Notes under the pieces: generated by a model | Databases searched by the model: none | Told to the model about the DNA's origin: nothing | The model's input: the letters and a program-made list of their open reading frames with translations, nothing else | Translations under genes and position numbers: made by a program | Source of the DNA: Ignavibacteria bacterium UBA6688 | GTDB taxonomy: Bacteria > Bacteroidota > Ignavibacteria > UBA10030 | Length of the DNA stretch: 22,215 bases | Reading direction: 5' to 3' | Assembly: GCA_002454845.1 (NCBI GenBank) | Contig: DKJQ01000158.1 | Location: 1 to 22,215 of the forward strand | Shown here: in pieces, positions 14,071 to 22,215 of the stretch | How positions within the stretch are numbered: the first letter of the stretch is position 1 | Layout: every line of letters starts with the position of its first letter

Positions 14071-16431
14071 ATGCTCTTAGGTCAGATCGGCGGACTTATT
14101 GTCAAACTCGCGTTTCTTTCCGCTCTTGTTGGCGCTTTTTTTTACTACCGGGTTCATAGGGATCGTTCCAACCGTTGGTTGTCATTCGCAAGGAGCGGGT
14201 ATCATCTCGCGACTCTCTCCCTGATGACGTCTTCTGCGATCTTCCTCTACCTCATCCTGACCCACCAGTTTCAATATACCTACATCTGGAACTATAGCTC
14301 CACCGATTTGCCCCTTTCTCTTCTCATTTCGACGTTCTATGCCGGACAGGAGGGGAGTTTCACCCTGTGGGCTCTGTACACTTCCGTGATCGGCGTCTTC
14401 CTGATGCAGTATGCAGCGAAGAACGATTACGAGCCAGAGGTCATGTCGGTGTACTCCCTGATTCTCGGGTTCCTCTTGCTGATGCTGGTCGTGAAAAACC
14501 CCTTTACGTTCATCTGGGATTCGTTTCCCAACGATCTGCTGCAGACAGGTGCCGTCCCTGCCGGAATTTCAAACTACGTGGTCCTCGACGCGGCAAAGAA
14601 CCTCTGGGCCCGATTCCCGGTGGAGGGAAAAGGGTTGAACCCTCTCCTGCAAAACTATTGGATGGTTATTCATCCGCAGATTCTTTTTATCGGCTTTTCT
14701 TCGATGGCCGTGCCTTATGCCCACGCCGTGGCCGGATTGATGAAGAGGGATTACAACTCCTGGATCCGCGTGGCGACTCCCTGGTCGGTGTTCGGGGCCA
14801 TGGTGCTGGGGACGGGAATCATTCTCGGTGGCTACTGGGCCTATGAGACGCTGGGGTGGGGCGGTTTCTGGGGTTGGGACCCCGTGGAGAATTCTTCGCT
14901 GGTTCCATGGCTCCTGTGCGTCGCCTCCATCCACACGACACTGACCCAGCGCAAGAGCGGCGCTTTTGTGAAAACGAATTTCGTTCTCAGCCTTCTGACG
15001 TTCATCACAGTTCTCTACAGTACCTTCTTAACAAGGAGCGGTGTCCTGGGCGACACGTCCGTTCACTCCTTCGTCGATCCCGGGAATTGGGTGTACTGGC
15101 TCTTGCTCGGCTGCATTGCCGTCTTCAGTTCGATCGGATTTGGATTGTTGTTCAGCCGGATGAAAGAAATGCCCCGCGTCCCCGTGGAGCATTCGTTTGT
15201 GTCGCGTGAGTTTGCGCTCTTCCTGGGAGCCTTTGCCCTGAGCTTTATGGCCTTGTTTGTCGTGGTGGGCACGTCTTCGCCGATCATAACAACGATCCTG
15301 AAGGGGAAGGCGTCCGCGGTGGAGATCATGTACTATGTCCAAACGAACCTTCCTCTCGGAATCGGGATCACTTTTCTTTCGGGGCTCGGGCAACTTCTCT
15401 GGTGGCGGCATTCGAAGACGGGATCCTTACTTAAGAGCATGGTGATTCCTGTGCTCCTGGCGCTGGCGACGACCGTACTGGTGATCCTGATGGGATGGGA
15501 AGAGTTTGAAATTCTCCTCTTTGCCTTCTGCTCCGCGTTCTCCCTCTTTGCAAACCTTCAGGTCGGGTATGGAATCTACCGCGGCAATCCGAAGTTTGTC
15601 GGGGGTTCCATCGCTCATATCGGTATTGCGATCATGTGTCTCGGATTTATCACCTCGGAACGCTACGACGATAAAGCGACGGTCTCCCTGGAGCGGAATA
15701 AGCCGGTGGAAGCGCTGGGCTACACGCTGATGTACACCGGCTATCGCCCGATGGAACGCGACCGGTTCGCTTTCGATATCGAAGTAGTAAAGGGGGAGAT
15801 CAAGCGCACGGTGGCCCCGTCCATGCATTTTTCGGAGCAATCAACGTTGCGCCACCCGGACCTGATTAACTTCATCAACAAGGACTTCTATGTCTCGCCG
15901 GTTTCCGTGGAGCAGCCCAGTGGCCCCGAGGTGAAGTCCTTCACGCTTCTGAAGAATGCCGAGGCGGAGGTTGCCGGGTTCAACGTCAGGTTTCTCGATT
16001 TTGATTTCGATGCTTTCGAGCGGGGGGCGATGCTGGAGGGAAAGAATTTCGTCATCAACGTGGAACTGCAGGTTCTGGAGGGGAAGAAAAAGCAACCCTT
16101 GACGTTGAAAATGATCAACACCGGATCCGGACCGGAATTTACCTCCGCCACGTATGTTGCTGCCGATCGGCGTTCGTACGAATTTACCCTCGTTCGCATC
16201 ATCCCAGACCGTGAAGACAAGGGGAAATCGATGATGGAGTTTACCGTGAAGCTCCCCGAAGATCCCGGAGCAGCCAGGAAAGGGGAGACCCTGGTGGTGG
16301 AAGCCAGCATCAAACCGTTAATCAACCTGGTTTGGGTCGGCACAGTCACTTTGATCGTCGGGTTTGCCCTCACTATCGTGCGTCGGGCGGAAGAGGCGAG
16401 AATGCAGTCCGAGAAGTGGCGCCAGGAGTAA
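14071..16431 (+). CDS. ccmF: Cytochrome c heme lyase subunit CcmF
   Basis: A 786-residue multi-helix membrane protein of the heme-handling family, which attaches heme from CcmE to apocytochrome c. The tryptophan-rich motif is W263-D270 (WGGFWGWDPVENSSLVPW). Conserved histidines include H201 (VIHPQILFIGF), H288 (ASIHTT) and H332 (TSVHSF). After the last dense helices a periplasmic domain of about 200 residues (roughly 540-750) with many beta strands precedes a final helix near 752-770. The protein is longer than the roughly 650-residue enterobacterial CcmF, mainly in this domain. The ATG at 14071 follows GGGAG, 11 bases after ccmE. No ccmG, ccmH or ccmI follows; the cluster ends at a terminator. 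Confidence 0.95.
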   Translation: MLLGQIGGLIVKLAFLSALVGAFFYYRVHRDRSNRWLSFARSGYHLATLSLMTSSAIFLYLILTHQFQYTYIWNYSSTDLPLSLLISTFYAGQEGSFTLWALYTSVIGVFLMQYAAKNDYEPEVMSVYSLILGFLLLMLVVKNPFTFIWDSFPNDLLQTGAVPAGISNYVVLDAAKNLWARFPVEGKGLNPLLQNYWMVIHPQILFIGFSSMAVPYAHAVAGLMKRDYNSWIRVATPWSVFGAMVLGTGIILGGYWAYETLGWGGFWGWDPVENSSLVPWLLCVASIHTTLTQRKSGAFVKTNFVLSLLTFITVLYSTFLTRSGVLGDTSVHSFVDPGNWVYWLLLGCIAVFSSIGFGLLFSRMKEMPRVPVEHSFVSREFALFLGAFALSFMALFVVVGTSSPIITTILKGKASAVEIMYYVQTNLPLGIGITFLSGLGQLLWWRHSKTGSLLKSMVIPVLLALATTVLVILMGWEEFEILLFAFCSAFSLFANLQVGYGIYRGNPKFVGGSIAHIGIAIMCLGFITSERYDDKATVSLERNKPVEALGYTLMYTGYRPMERDRFAFDIEVVKGEIKRTVAPSMHFSEQSTLRHPDLINFINKDFYVSPVSVEQPSGPEVKSFTLLKNAEAEVAGFNVRFLDFDFDAFERGAMLEGKNFVINVELQVLEGKKKQPLTLKMINTGSGPEFTSATYVAADRRSYEFTLVRIIPDREDKGKSMMEFTVKLPEDPGAARKGETLVVEASIKPLINLVWVGTVTLIVGFALTIVRRAEEARMQSEKWRQE

Positions 16432-16452
16432 AGACACAACTCTGGCAAAATC

Positions 16453-16485
16453 AAAAAGTCCCGCAAGTGCTTTGCGGGACTTTTT
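16453..16485. terminator. Strong bidirectional intrinsic terminator
   Basis: A perfect 14-base inverted repeat (AAAAAGTCCCGCAA at 16453-16466, TTGCGGGACTTTTT at 16472-16485) with a five-base loop. The stem has a GC-rich core and ends in A/T runs on both sides, so it can terminate the ccm transcript from the left and the copper operon from the right. It lies between the convergent genes ending at 16431 and 16542. Confidence 0.93.
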
Positions 16486-16541
16486 GTTTTCATGCCGGTA
16501 AACCCGACGGGTTTCAAAAACACGTCAGGTTTAGAATTGTT

Positions 16542-16922
16542 CTACTTCTTTTTCTTTGGATCAAGCTTGCAGCAGGCATCCAGCTTTTTGTAGGCCTCGG
16601 CATCGCGTACCGTTTCGTTGGCGTTATATCCTACATTGGCGATTGCCTGCTCGATCTTCGCAAGGGTCGTCCTGGAGGGATCGAATTCGACTGCCGCAAT
16701 CTTCGTCTCAAGATCAACGGTGGCACTCTTTACGCCCTCCGTCTTCTCGGCTGCCGTCTCGATCGTGGCCGAGCACATATCACAGACCGCCGTCTCGACG
16801 TTGATCGCTGCCTTCTCCAGTTTCACGATATCTTTCGTGGAGGGTGCTTTCTGGCTTGATTGGCCATAGGCAAGAAGGGAAAGAGCCCCCAAAGCGATGA
16901 CAAGAATGAGAATTCGTTTCAT
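16542..16922 (-). CDS. Periplasmic heavy-metal-associated (HMA/MerP-like) protein
   Basis: A 126-residue exported protein. Residues 1-20 form a signal peptide (MKRILILVIALGALSLLAYG). Residues 40-105 form a ferredoxin-like HMA domain: the metal loop is C47-D-M-C50 after a beta strand (AAINVETAV), then EGVKSATVDLETKIAAVEFD and IANVGY. The common GMxCxxC form is reduced to VCDMC, a variant I associate with FCB-group proteins. A second cysteine pair, C117-C118, sits in the basic tail LDACCKLDPKKKK. The ATG at 16922 has AAGGAG on the minus strand (16930-16935); longer in-frame starts run into cusA and lack a signal peptide. As last gene of the efflux operon it probably binds Cu(I) in the periplasm, like CusF functionally, though the fold differs. 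Confidence 0.87.
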   Translation of the reverse strand: MKRILILVIALGALSLLAYGQSSQKAPSTKDIVKLEKAAINVETAVCDMCSATIETAAEKTEGVKSATVDLETKIAAVEFDPSRTTLAKIEQAIANVGYNANETVRDAEAYKKLDACCKLDPKKKK

Positions 16923-16993
16923 GGTATTACTCCTTGTATGGAATGATGGTTTGTGTTGATTGAAATAACAACGTGTGGAACTCTTTTTTCTGA

Positions 16994-19900
16994 CTACTTC
17001 ATCCAGTTGGCCATTCGTGACAACTCCAGCGTTCCTTTCCTGAGAGAATATTCCTTCATCCAACTGAAGAGGATGGGGGTAACGATCAATACGTGGATCG
17101 TGGAAGTAATAAGTCCGCCGATCATAGGAGCGGCAAGTGGCTGCATGACGTCTGCCCCGACTCCCGTGCTCCACATGATCGGCACGAGGGCGATCATGGT
17201 GGTGGTGACGGTCATGATCTTTGGCCGAAGCCGCAACACCGACCCCTCGATCGTCGCTTCGGTGATATCCGCCATGCCGATGGGTCCCCGTTTGCCGAGT
17301 TGATGGTCATGGACTCTCTTGTCAAGGGCTTCATGCAGGTAGACCACCATGATGAGGCCCGTTTCCACCGCGAGTCCATAGAGAGCGATGAAGCCAACCC
17401 AGACGGCGACAGAAAAGTTATAACCAAGAAGGTAGATGAGATACACCCCGCCGATGAGGGCGAAGGGGACCGAGAGCATCACCACAAACGCTTCGAGGAA
17501 ATCCTTCGTTACAAAATAGAGCATGACGTAAATGATGAGAAAGACGATTGGCATGAGAAGTGTGAGACGTTCCTTTGCGCGGATTTGGTTCTCCCATTGA
17601 CCGCTCCATTGAACGGTGTACCCGGGAGGAAGGCGCAACTCGTTCGTCAGGACTTCCTTTGCCTCCGTCACAAAACTTCCCATGTCCCTCCCCCGGACGT
17701 TCAGAAAAACAATGGAACGAAGTTGTGCATTCTCGCTTGAGATCATGGGAGGTCCGGTAACGATTTCGATCCTGGCGAGTTGACCGAGGGGAACATAGCT
17801 TTCGGGAAAGAGCGATGCTTGCGCCTGGTCATCCCCTCCGGCACTTGAAGCACTCCAGCCTGCCCCAACAGGTCCTCCCATTCCGTCCGTCATCCCTCCC
17901 CCCGAGGCCGCCCCGGATCCTGCCGTTGTTGCAGCCATTCGGGTTCCAGCAGAACTCTTGACAGGGACGAGGAGAGACCTCAAGGCCTCGACATTGTCAC
18001 GAAAATCGCGGGCATAGCGGACGCGTATCGGAAAACGTTGCCGTCCTTCGATCACGGTGCCGATATTTTCGCCTCCAATCGCGGACTCGATCATATCCTG
18101 GACATCTCCCAAATTAATTCCATAACGGGCAACTGCCCGTCGATCGATCTTGATGTCGAGGAATAATCCTCCCTGAGTTCGTTCTGCATAAAGATCGGCA
18201 GCGCCCGGGACTTTTTGTAGAATTTGTTCCGCCCGGATCGCAAGATGCTCCAGCGTGTCCAAATCCATGCCGAAAATCTTTACGCCGAGGTCGGTCCGTA
18301 CTCCGGTTGAAAGCATATTGATCCGATTAATGATCGGTTGCGTCCATCCGTTACGCACTCCGGGAATCTGCAGCTTCGCATCAAGTTCTGCGATGATATC
18401 GTCCTTGTTGATTCCCGGCCGCCACTGGTCTCTGGGTTTGAGGAGTATGATTGTCTCGATCATGCTAACCGGTGCCGGGTCGGTTGAGGTTTCTGCCTTC
18501 CCCGATTTCCCCAAAACCGATTCCACCTCCGGCTGGGATTTGATAATGGCGTCCTGCACCTGGAGAATACGATTCACCTCCGTCATGGAAGCGGAAGGGA
18601 GCGTCACCGGCATGAAGAGAAGGCTTCCCTCGTCCAGGGGGGGCATGAATTCAGAACCTGTGTTCATGATCAGAGGAACCGTGATGATCAGGGCAAGAAT
18701 ATTGAGGCCAATGGTGATTTTCCTGTGCTTCAGAACCCAGCGGATGATTGGGGCATACAGGCCATTGAGAACACGGGTGATGGGGTTCCGGTTTTCAGTC
18801 CGGAATTTACCGCGGGTGAGAAACGTCATCAGCATCGGAACCAGGGTGATAGCGATGACAGCGGACCCCATCAGGACAAAGGTCTTGGTAAACGCAAGAG
18901 GGCGGAAAAGCTTCCCTTCCTGTCCTTCCAGGAGAAACACCGGAAGGAAGGAAACCACCATGATTGCTACCGAATAGAAAATTGCCGGTCCGACCTGCTT
19001 GGCGGAGACAATGGAGATTTCGACGTAATCCTGGGGCGTCAGCTCCCCCTTTTCCTCCTGTGCCCGTGCGACATTGCGATAGGCGTTCTCTACCAAAACG
19101 ATGGAGGCATCGACAATAACCCCGATGGCGATGGCGATACCCCCGAGCGACATAATATTGGAGGTGATGCCGAAGAGCCTCATGAAGATGAACGCGATAA
19201 GTACGGCGATGGGGATCTCGATAATCACACGGAGGACGCTCCGCACATGGAGCAGGAAGAGCAGCACGATGATGGAGACAACGAGGGCTTCCTCCATCAG
19301 GGTGTTTTTCAGGGTTTGTACCGCCGCCATGATCAAACTGCTCCGATCGTAAGCAGGCTTGATCTCAACCCCCGCCGGCAGACCCGGCCGAATCTCTTCG
19401 ATTCGTTGTTTCACTCTATCGATGACTTCCTTGGCATTCTCTCCGTACCGCATGACGACAATGCCTCCGACAACCTGTCCCTTTCCGTCTTTTTCCAGTG
19501 AACCGCGACGGATGTCCCCGCCGAATTGCACGTGGCCGACGTTCTTGATCAGGATGGGAACACCGTCCCTGCCTGTTCCCACGATAATATTCTCAACATC
19601 CCGTGCGGACTGAATGTACCCCTGGCCGCGTATGAAGTATTCCGCTCCGGAGATCTCAAGGATCTTTCCACCGACATCGTTATTCGATCGTATGACGGCG
19701 TTTTTGATCTCGGACAAGTTCACACCGTACGCCTTCATCCGGTCTGGATTGAGATCGACCTGGTATTGTCGGACAAACCCCCCGATCGAGGCCACCTCTG
19801 CGACTCCCTGAACCCCCTGAAGATGGAGCTTCACATACCAATCCTGAACAGCCCTCAACGTCCCAAGGTCGTACGTTCCTTCCAGGGTATACCAGAAGAC

Positions 19901-20314
19901 ATGCCCGACACCTGTTCCATCCGGCCCGAGTTGCACGGCAGCTCCCGGTGGGAGGGACGACTGAACGGTTGAAAGTTTCTCCAGGACCCTGCTGCGTGCC
20001 CAATACGGGTCTGTCTGTTCTTCAAAAATGATATAAATGAACGACATCCCAAACATCGATTGTGCGCGAATGGCATGAACCTCCGGTACTCCCTGAAGGG
20101 CAGTGACCATCGGGAAGGTGATCTGATCCTCGATGATCTGCGGGGATCGCCCCATCCATTCTGTAAAGACAATCACCTGGTTCTCCGAAAGGTCGGGGAT
20201 GGCGTCCAGCGGCGTCGTTTGGACCGCCCATATTCCGCAACCAATCACGAGCAGGTAGGCCAGGATGATGATGAATTTGTTCCTGGCAGAGTAGTCGATA
20301 ATTTTTTCAATCAT
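16994..20314 (-). CDS. cusA: CusA-like heavy-metal efflux RND transporter
   Basis: A 1106-residue inner-membrane pump of the HME-RND family that drives metal out through CusB and an outer-membrane channel using the proton gradient. The three methionines forming the copper site in E. coli CusA match M568 (LLFMPVTLP), M618 (PVSMIETI) and M667 (NRINMLSTG). The proton-relay acid is D402 (GVIVDASIVLVEN). TDPYWARSRVLEKL, GPDGTGVG and LEGQEGKLF also match CusA. Twelve membrane helices can be placed (for example 13-31, 340-357, 387-410, 443-461, 475-497, 532-550 and the set after 915). Residues about 786-838 are a Gly/Ala/Ser/Met-rich insertion not present in E. coli CusA, which is about 1047 residues. 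The ATG at 20314 is preceded on its strand by AAAGGATGACCC. It lies 62 bases after the cusB stop. Confidence 0.95.
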   Translation of the reverse strand: MIEKIIDYSARNKFIIILAYLLVIGCGIWAVQTTPLDAIPDLSENQVIVFTEWMGRSPQIIEDQITFPMVTALQGVPEVHAIRAQSMFGMSFIYIIFEEQTDPYWARSRVLEKLSTVQSSLPPGAAVQLGPDGTGVGHVFWYTLEGTYDLGTLRAVQDWYVKLHLQGVQGVAEVASIGGFVRQYQVDLNPDRMKAYGVNLSEIKNAVIRSNNDVGGKILEISGAEYFIRGQGYIQSARDVENIIVGTGRDGVPILIKNVGHVQFGGDIRRGSLEKDGKGQVVGGIVVMRYGENAKEVIDRVKQRIEEIRPGLPAGVEIKPAYDRSSLIMAAVQTLKNTLMEEALVVSIIVLLFLLHVRSVLRVIIEIPIAVLIAFIFMRLFGITSNIMSLGGIAIAIGVIVDASIVLVENAYRNVARAQEEKGELTPQDYVEISIVSAKQVGPAIFYSVAIMVVSFLPVFLLEGQEGKLFRPLAFTKTFVLMGSAVIAITLVPMLMTFLTRGKFRTENRNPITRVLNGLYAPIIRWVLKHRKITIGLNILALIITVPLIMNTGSEFMPPLDEGSLLFMPVTLPSASMTEVNRILQVQDAIIKSQPEVESVLGKSGKAETSTDPAPVSMIETIILLKPRDQWRPGINKDDIIAELDAKLQIPGVRNGWTQPIINRINMLSTGVRTDLGVKIFGMDLDTLEHLAIRAEQILQKVPGAADLYAERTQGGLFLDIKIDRRAVARYGINLGDVQDMIESAIGGENIGTVIEGRQRFPIRVRYARDFRDNVEALRSLLVPVKSSAGTRMAATTAGSGAASGGGMTDGMGGPVGAGWSASSAGGDDQAQASLFPESYVPLGQLARIEIVTGPPMISSENAQLRSIVFLNVRGRDMGSFVTEAKEVLTNELRLPPGYTVQWSGQWENQIRAKERLTLLMPIVFLIIYVMLYFVTKDFLEAFVVMLSVPFALIGGVYLIYLLGYNFSVAVWVGFIALYGLAVETGLIMVVYLHEALDKRVHDHQLGKRGPIGMADITEATIEGSVLRLRPKIMTVTTTMIALVPIMWSTGVGADVMQPLAAPMIGGLITSTIHVLIVTPILFSWMKEYSLRKGTLELSRMANWMK

Positions 20315-20334
20315 GGGTCATCCTTTGAATTGCA

Positions 20335-20359
20335 GGGAGGAACGAGCGTGTTGCCTCCC
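20335..20359 (-). other. Small inverted repeat between cusB and cusA
   Basis: GGGAGG (20335-20340) and CCTCCC (20354-20359) form a six-base stem with a 13-base loop in the 62-base gap between the two genes. It ends about 10 bases upstream of the cusA ribosome-binding site and has no T-run, so it is not a terminator. It might adjust mRNA stability or translation of cusA. Weak by itself. Confidence 0.3.
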
Positions 20360-20376
20360 GCTGAGATGCGTTACCG

Positions 20377-21630
20377 TCAATCTTCATGCTGGTGTCCGGA
20401 TCCGGCTGATGCCTGAAGCTGGCTCTCCGAATCGATGAGGTACCCACCGGAGCTGACGACGCTGTCACCTTCATGAAGGCCGTCGAGCACGACATAGTGC
20501 TCTCCTGCCCTGTCCCCCAGGGTCACGAGCCGCGCTTCATAGATCCCCGGGCTCTTTTCCACCCAAACAACGGTCCGTCTTCCGGTCAGGATGACGGCAG
20601 AGGATGGGACAGCGAGAGCTTCCGGCAAGTGGGTGACGATAGCAGTTTCCACATACATTTCCGGCTTCAGCTTTCCCGCCGTATTTGGAAGAGCGGCCCT
20701 GATGCGCGTCGTTCGTGTGGAAGGATCGAGCGTTGGACTGATGAACGTGATGGTCCCAACGAAGATTTCACCGGGATAAGCCGCGGTCCTTGCTTCCACT
20801 TTCTGCCCCAGAGCGACCGTATGAATGTCTTGTTCATACACATCCAGGTAGAGCCAGACGGTTGAGAGGTCGGCAATATCGTACAGATCCTCCCCGGTTG
20901 CGGTATAGTGCTGGGGATCGACGTTCTTCTTCAGGACGGTTCCGCGGACCGGGGAGTAGATCGTCACGATGTTTTGGACATTCCGTGTCCTTTCCAACTC
21001 CTCAATCTGCTTCGTCGTAAATCCCCACAACAGAAGTTTTTGTTTCGATTCGTCGAGCAATGAGGTGACGCGTGAGCGAACATCGTCATCGGCAGAAGAG
21101 GTCTGCTGGGATGTTTCGAGGGCGAGAAGATACTCGCGCTGCGCTGAAATGGCTTCCGGACTATACACGTCCGCGACCGGGTCGCCGACTTTCACCGTTT
21201 GGCCCGTGTAGTTGAGATAGAGCTTCTCGAGTCTTCCGGGAAACCTGGTGCTGATATGGACAAACAACGGCTCGGCGTAGTCGATTTTCCCGACCGTGTA
21301 AACCTCTTTCTTCAGTCGCATCCGGCGGACTTGCGTTGTCGCGACATTGGCGAGAACCTGCTTCGTTTGCGAAAGCGCAACATGTTCAAAGTCTGCCTGC
21401 TCCTTTCCCGTCATTTCCTTTTGGGTCGACCGCTTGACGAGCGTCATACCGCAAATGGGGCACGCGCCAGGCTTGTTACTCACGACCGAAGGGTGCATGG
21501 GACACGTGTAGATGTCGGCGGTACTCTGTTGCGCGGTTCCATCACCGTGGTCTTCATGCTGAGAACTACATCCCATCAGGGACAGTATCAGCGTGCATAC
21601 GATCGAAAGTGTGATTGTGAAGCGTATCAT
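20377..21630 (-). CDS. cusB: CusB-like membrane fusion lipoprotein with metal-binding N-terminal domain
   Basis: A 417-residue periplasmic adaptor linking the RND pump to the outer-membrane channel. The lipobox LMGC gives a lipidated Cys21. A His/Asp-rich stretch (QHEDHGDG) follows. Residues 41-65 form a heavy-metal-binding domain (YTCPMHP with C43, M45, H46; then ACPICGM with C57, C60, M62). The rest has the usual barrel-sandwich, helical hairpin (about 150-215) and beta-barrel parts: GRLEKLYLNYTGQTVKVGDPV, IYSPVRGTVLKKNVDPQ and VYEQDI. The C-terminus ends GHQHED, another possible metal site. The ATG at 21630 overlaps the preceding stop as TAATG and has AAGGAG upstream. Metal specificity toward Cu(I)/Ag(I) is inferred from the partner CusA. 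Confidence 0.93.
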   Translation of the reverse strand: MIRFTITLSIVCTLILSLMGCSSQHEDHGDGTAQQSTADIYTCPMHPSVVSNKPGACPICGMTLVKRSTQKEMTGKEQADFEHVALSQTKQVLANVATTQVRRMRLKKEVYTVGKIDYAEPLFVHISTRFPGRLEKLYLNYTGQTVKVGDPVADVYSPEAISAQREYLLALETSQQTSSADDDVRSRVTSLLDESKQKLLLWGFTTKQIEELERTRNVQNIVTIYSPVRGTVLKKNVDPQHYTATGEDLYDIADLSTVWLYLDVYEQDIHTVALGQKVEARTAAYPGEIFVGTITFISPTLDPSTRTTRIRAALPNTAGKLKPEMYVETAIVTHLPEALAVPSSAVILTGRRTVVWVEKSPGIYEARLVTLGDRAGEHYVVLDGLHEGDSVVSSGGYLIDSESQLQASAGSGHQHED

Positions 21631-22215
21631 TATTCATTCTCCTTTAGCAATTCGGAAACAGCGGCAAGATCATACACTCCCAGCTCGCGTTCCAATCCGG
21701 CGAGGGATTGGTGGTACTTCATGAGCGCCATGGCGGCGTCCCGTTTCATTTCGTGCAGCATGCGATAGGTGTCGAGCACCATGAAAAATGATGTGCGCCC
21801 CGTCTGGTACTCCGTGAGCAGCGCTTTCAGTGACTGGTCGGTAAGGGGGAGAATGGACTCTTGGAAGTTTTTCCATTGTGCCTGATAGGACAAAACCTTC
21901 GCGTAGCCATCCTCTATCCCGCCCCGGACCATGTTTCTCGAAGCTGTATACATGGAGATTCTCATGAGTCTGGCTGCCTCGGCTTCTTCCACGCGGGCAG
22001 ACGCTTTTGCAAGCGACCAGGGCGCGAACGGAAGCGTTATCCCGGCTCCGATGGACCAGCGGGTTTCCTGCAATGCTGGAAAGCGAATATATTCAATCGC
22101 CACTTTGAAGTCGGGAAGATATTCCTGCTTCATCAGATCAAGAGAAAGGCCTGATTCTACGACGCTGAGAGAATCGTGGCGCAATAGAGGACGTGATGTC
22201 GTTGCAGCCTGAAGA
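21630..22215 (-). CDS. TolC/CusC-family outer membrane efflux protein (partial, 5' end outside window)
   Basis: The last 194 codons of an outer-membrane channel; the frame stays open to the right edge of the window, so the N-terminus is missing and any start near 22184 is an artefact. Typical OEP features are LDLMKQEYLPDFKVAIEY (a strand following the first helix pair), GAGITLPFAPWSLAKASARVEEAEA (second barrel strand into long helix), and a final amphipathic helix with YQTGRTSFFMVLDTYRMLHEMKRDAAMALMKYHQSLAGLERELG. It would form the trimeric exit duct of the CusCBA-type complex. The TAA at 21630-21632 overlaps the cusB ATG by one base. The operon promoter is beyond the window. Confidence 0.88.
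   Translation of the reverse strand, partial: LQAATTSRPLLRHDSLSVVESGLSLDLMKQEYLPDFKVAIEYIRFPALQETRWSIGAGITLPFAPWSLAKASARVEEAEAARLMRISMYTASRNMVRGGIEDGYAKVLSYQAQWKNFQESILPLTDQSLKALLTEYQTGRTSFFMVLDTYRMLHEMKRDAAMALMKYHQSLAGLERELGVYDLAAVSELLKENE

Noticed and set aside
16923..17174. N-terminal extension of the HMA protein reaching into cusA
   Set aside because: The extended part overlaps cusA in another frame and would bury the signal peptide; the ATG at 16922 has its own AAGGAG.
18255..19501. Several plus-strand open frames opposite cusA
   Set aside because: Shadows of a strongly conserved RND pump gene; no independent features.

Overview
This window looks like chromosomal DNA from a Gram-negative bacterium of the Bacteroidota/Chlorobiota/Ignavibacteriota (FCB) group, at moderate GC by eye. 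Three things point there: a TTTG-N20-TAnnTTTG promoter upstream of htpX, a secreted metalloprotease with a C-terminal region resembling a type IX secretion sorting domain, and BamD and CusB lipoproteins of FCB style. The placement is an inference; the window holds no rRNA or tRNA. No mobile element, CRISPR array or phage gene was seen.

Layout. (1) 1-1284, + strand: the tail of a sensor histidine kinase and two response regulators. The first is Rcp1/CheY-like. The second carries a C-terminal helical region resembling a kinase dimerisation domain in which Ala replaces the phospho-accepting His. (2) 1359-2207, +: a stand-alone carbon-nitrogen hydrolase resembling the glutaminase half of NAD+ synthetase. 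(3) 2208-2376: an intergenic region with a Bacteroidota-type promoter and two near-identical 12-mers centred on AAACGTTT exactly 50 bp apart, the best candidate control region in the window. (4) 2377-16431, +: a tightly packed block, often overlapping by 1-4 nt. It contains htpX, glutamate dehydrogenase, an unknown membrane protein, a CapA-family protein, bamD, an acyl-CoA thioesterase, a secreted FG-GAP repeat protein, a secreted zinc metalloprotease, and cytochrome c maturation genes ccmA-ccmB-ccmC-(ccmD-like)-ccmE-ccmF. It ends at a strong hairpin (16453-16485) that can terminate both strands. (5) 16542-22215, - strand: a copper/silver efflux operon, transcribed as TolC/CusC-like (partial), CusB-like, CusA-like, then a small periplasmic heavy-metal-associated protein.

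How the genes work together. The central block is mostly about the cell envelope: membrane protein quality control (HtpX), outer-membrane protein assembly (BamD), secreted repeat and protease proteins, and delivery of heme to periplasmic c-type cytochromes. The CcmE has CxxxY instead of the classical HxxxY heme-binding motif, the hallmark of variant System I*, and no ccmH or ccmG is present here. The reverse-strand operon would export Cu(I)/Ag(I) across both membranes. Its pump keeps the three copper-site methionines but has a Gly/Ala/Ser-rich insertion of about 53 residues in the periplasmic part.

Most of the window is recognisable envelope and housekeeping biology, and I did not find a wholly new system. 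The points most worth a second look are the variant CcmE, the response regulator with a His-less kinase-like domain, the paired palindromes around the htpX promoter, the coupled propeller-protease gene pair, and the CusA insertion.
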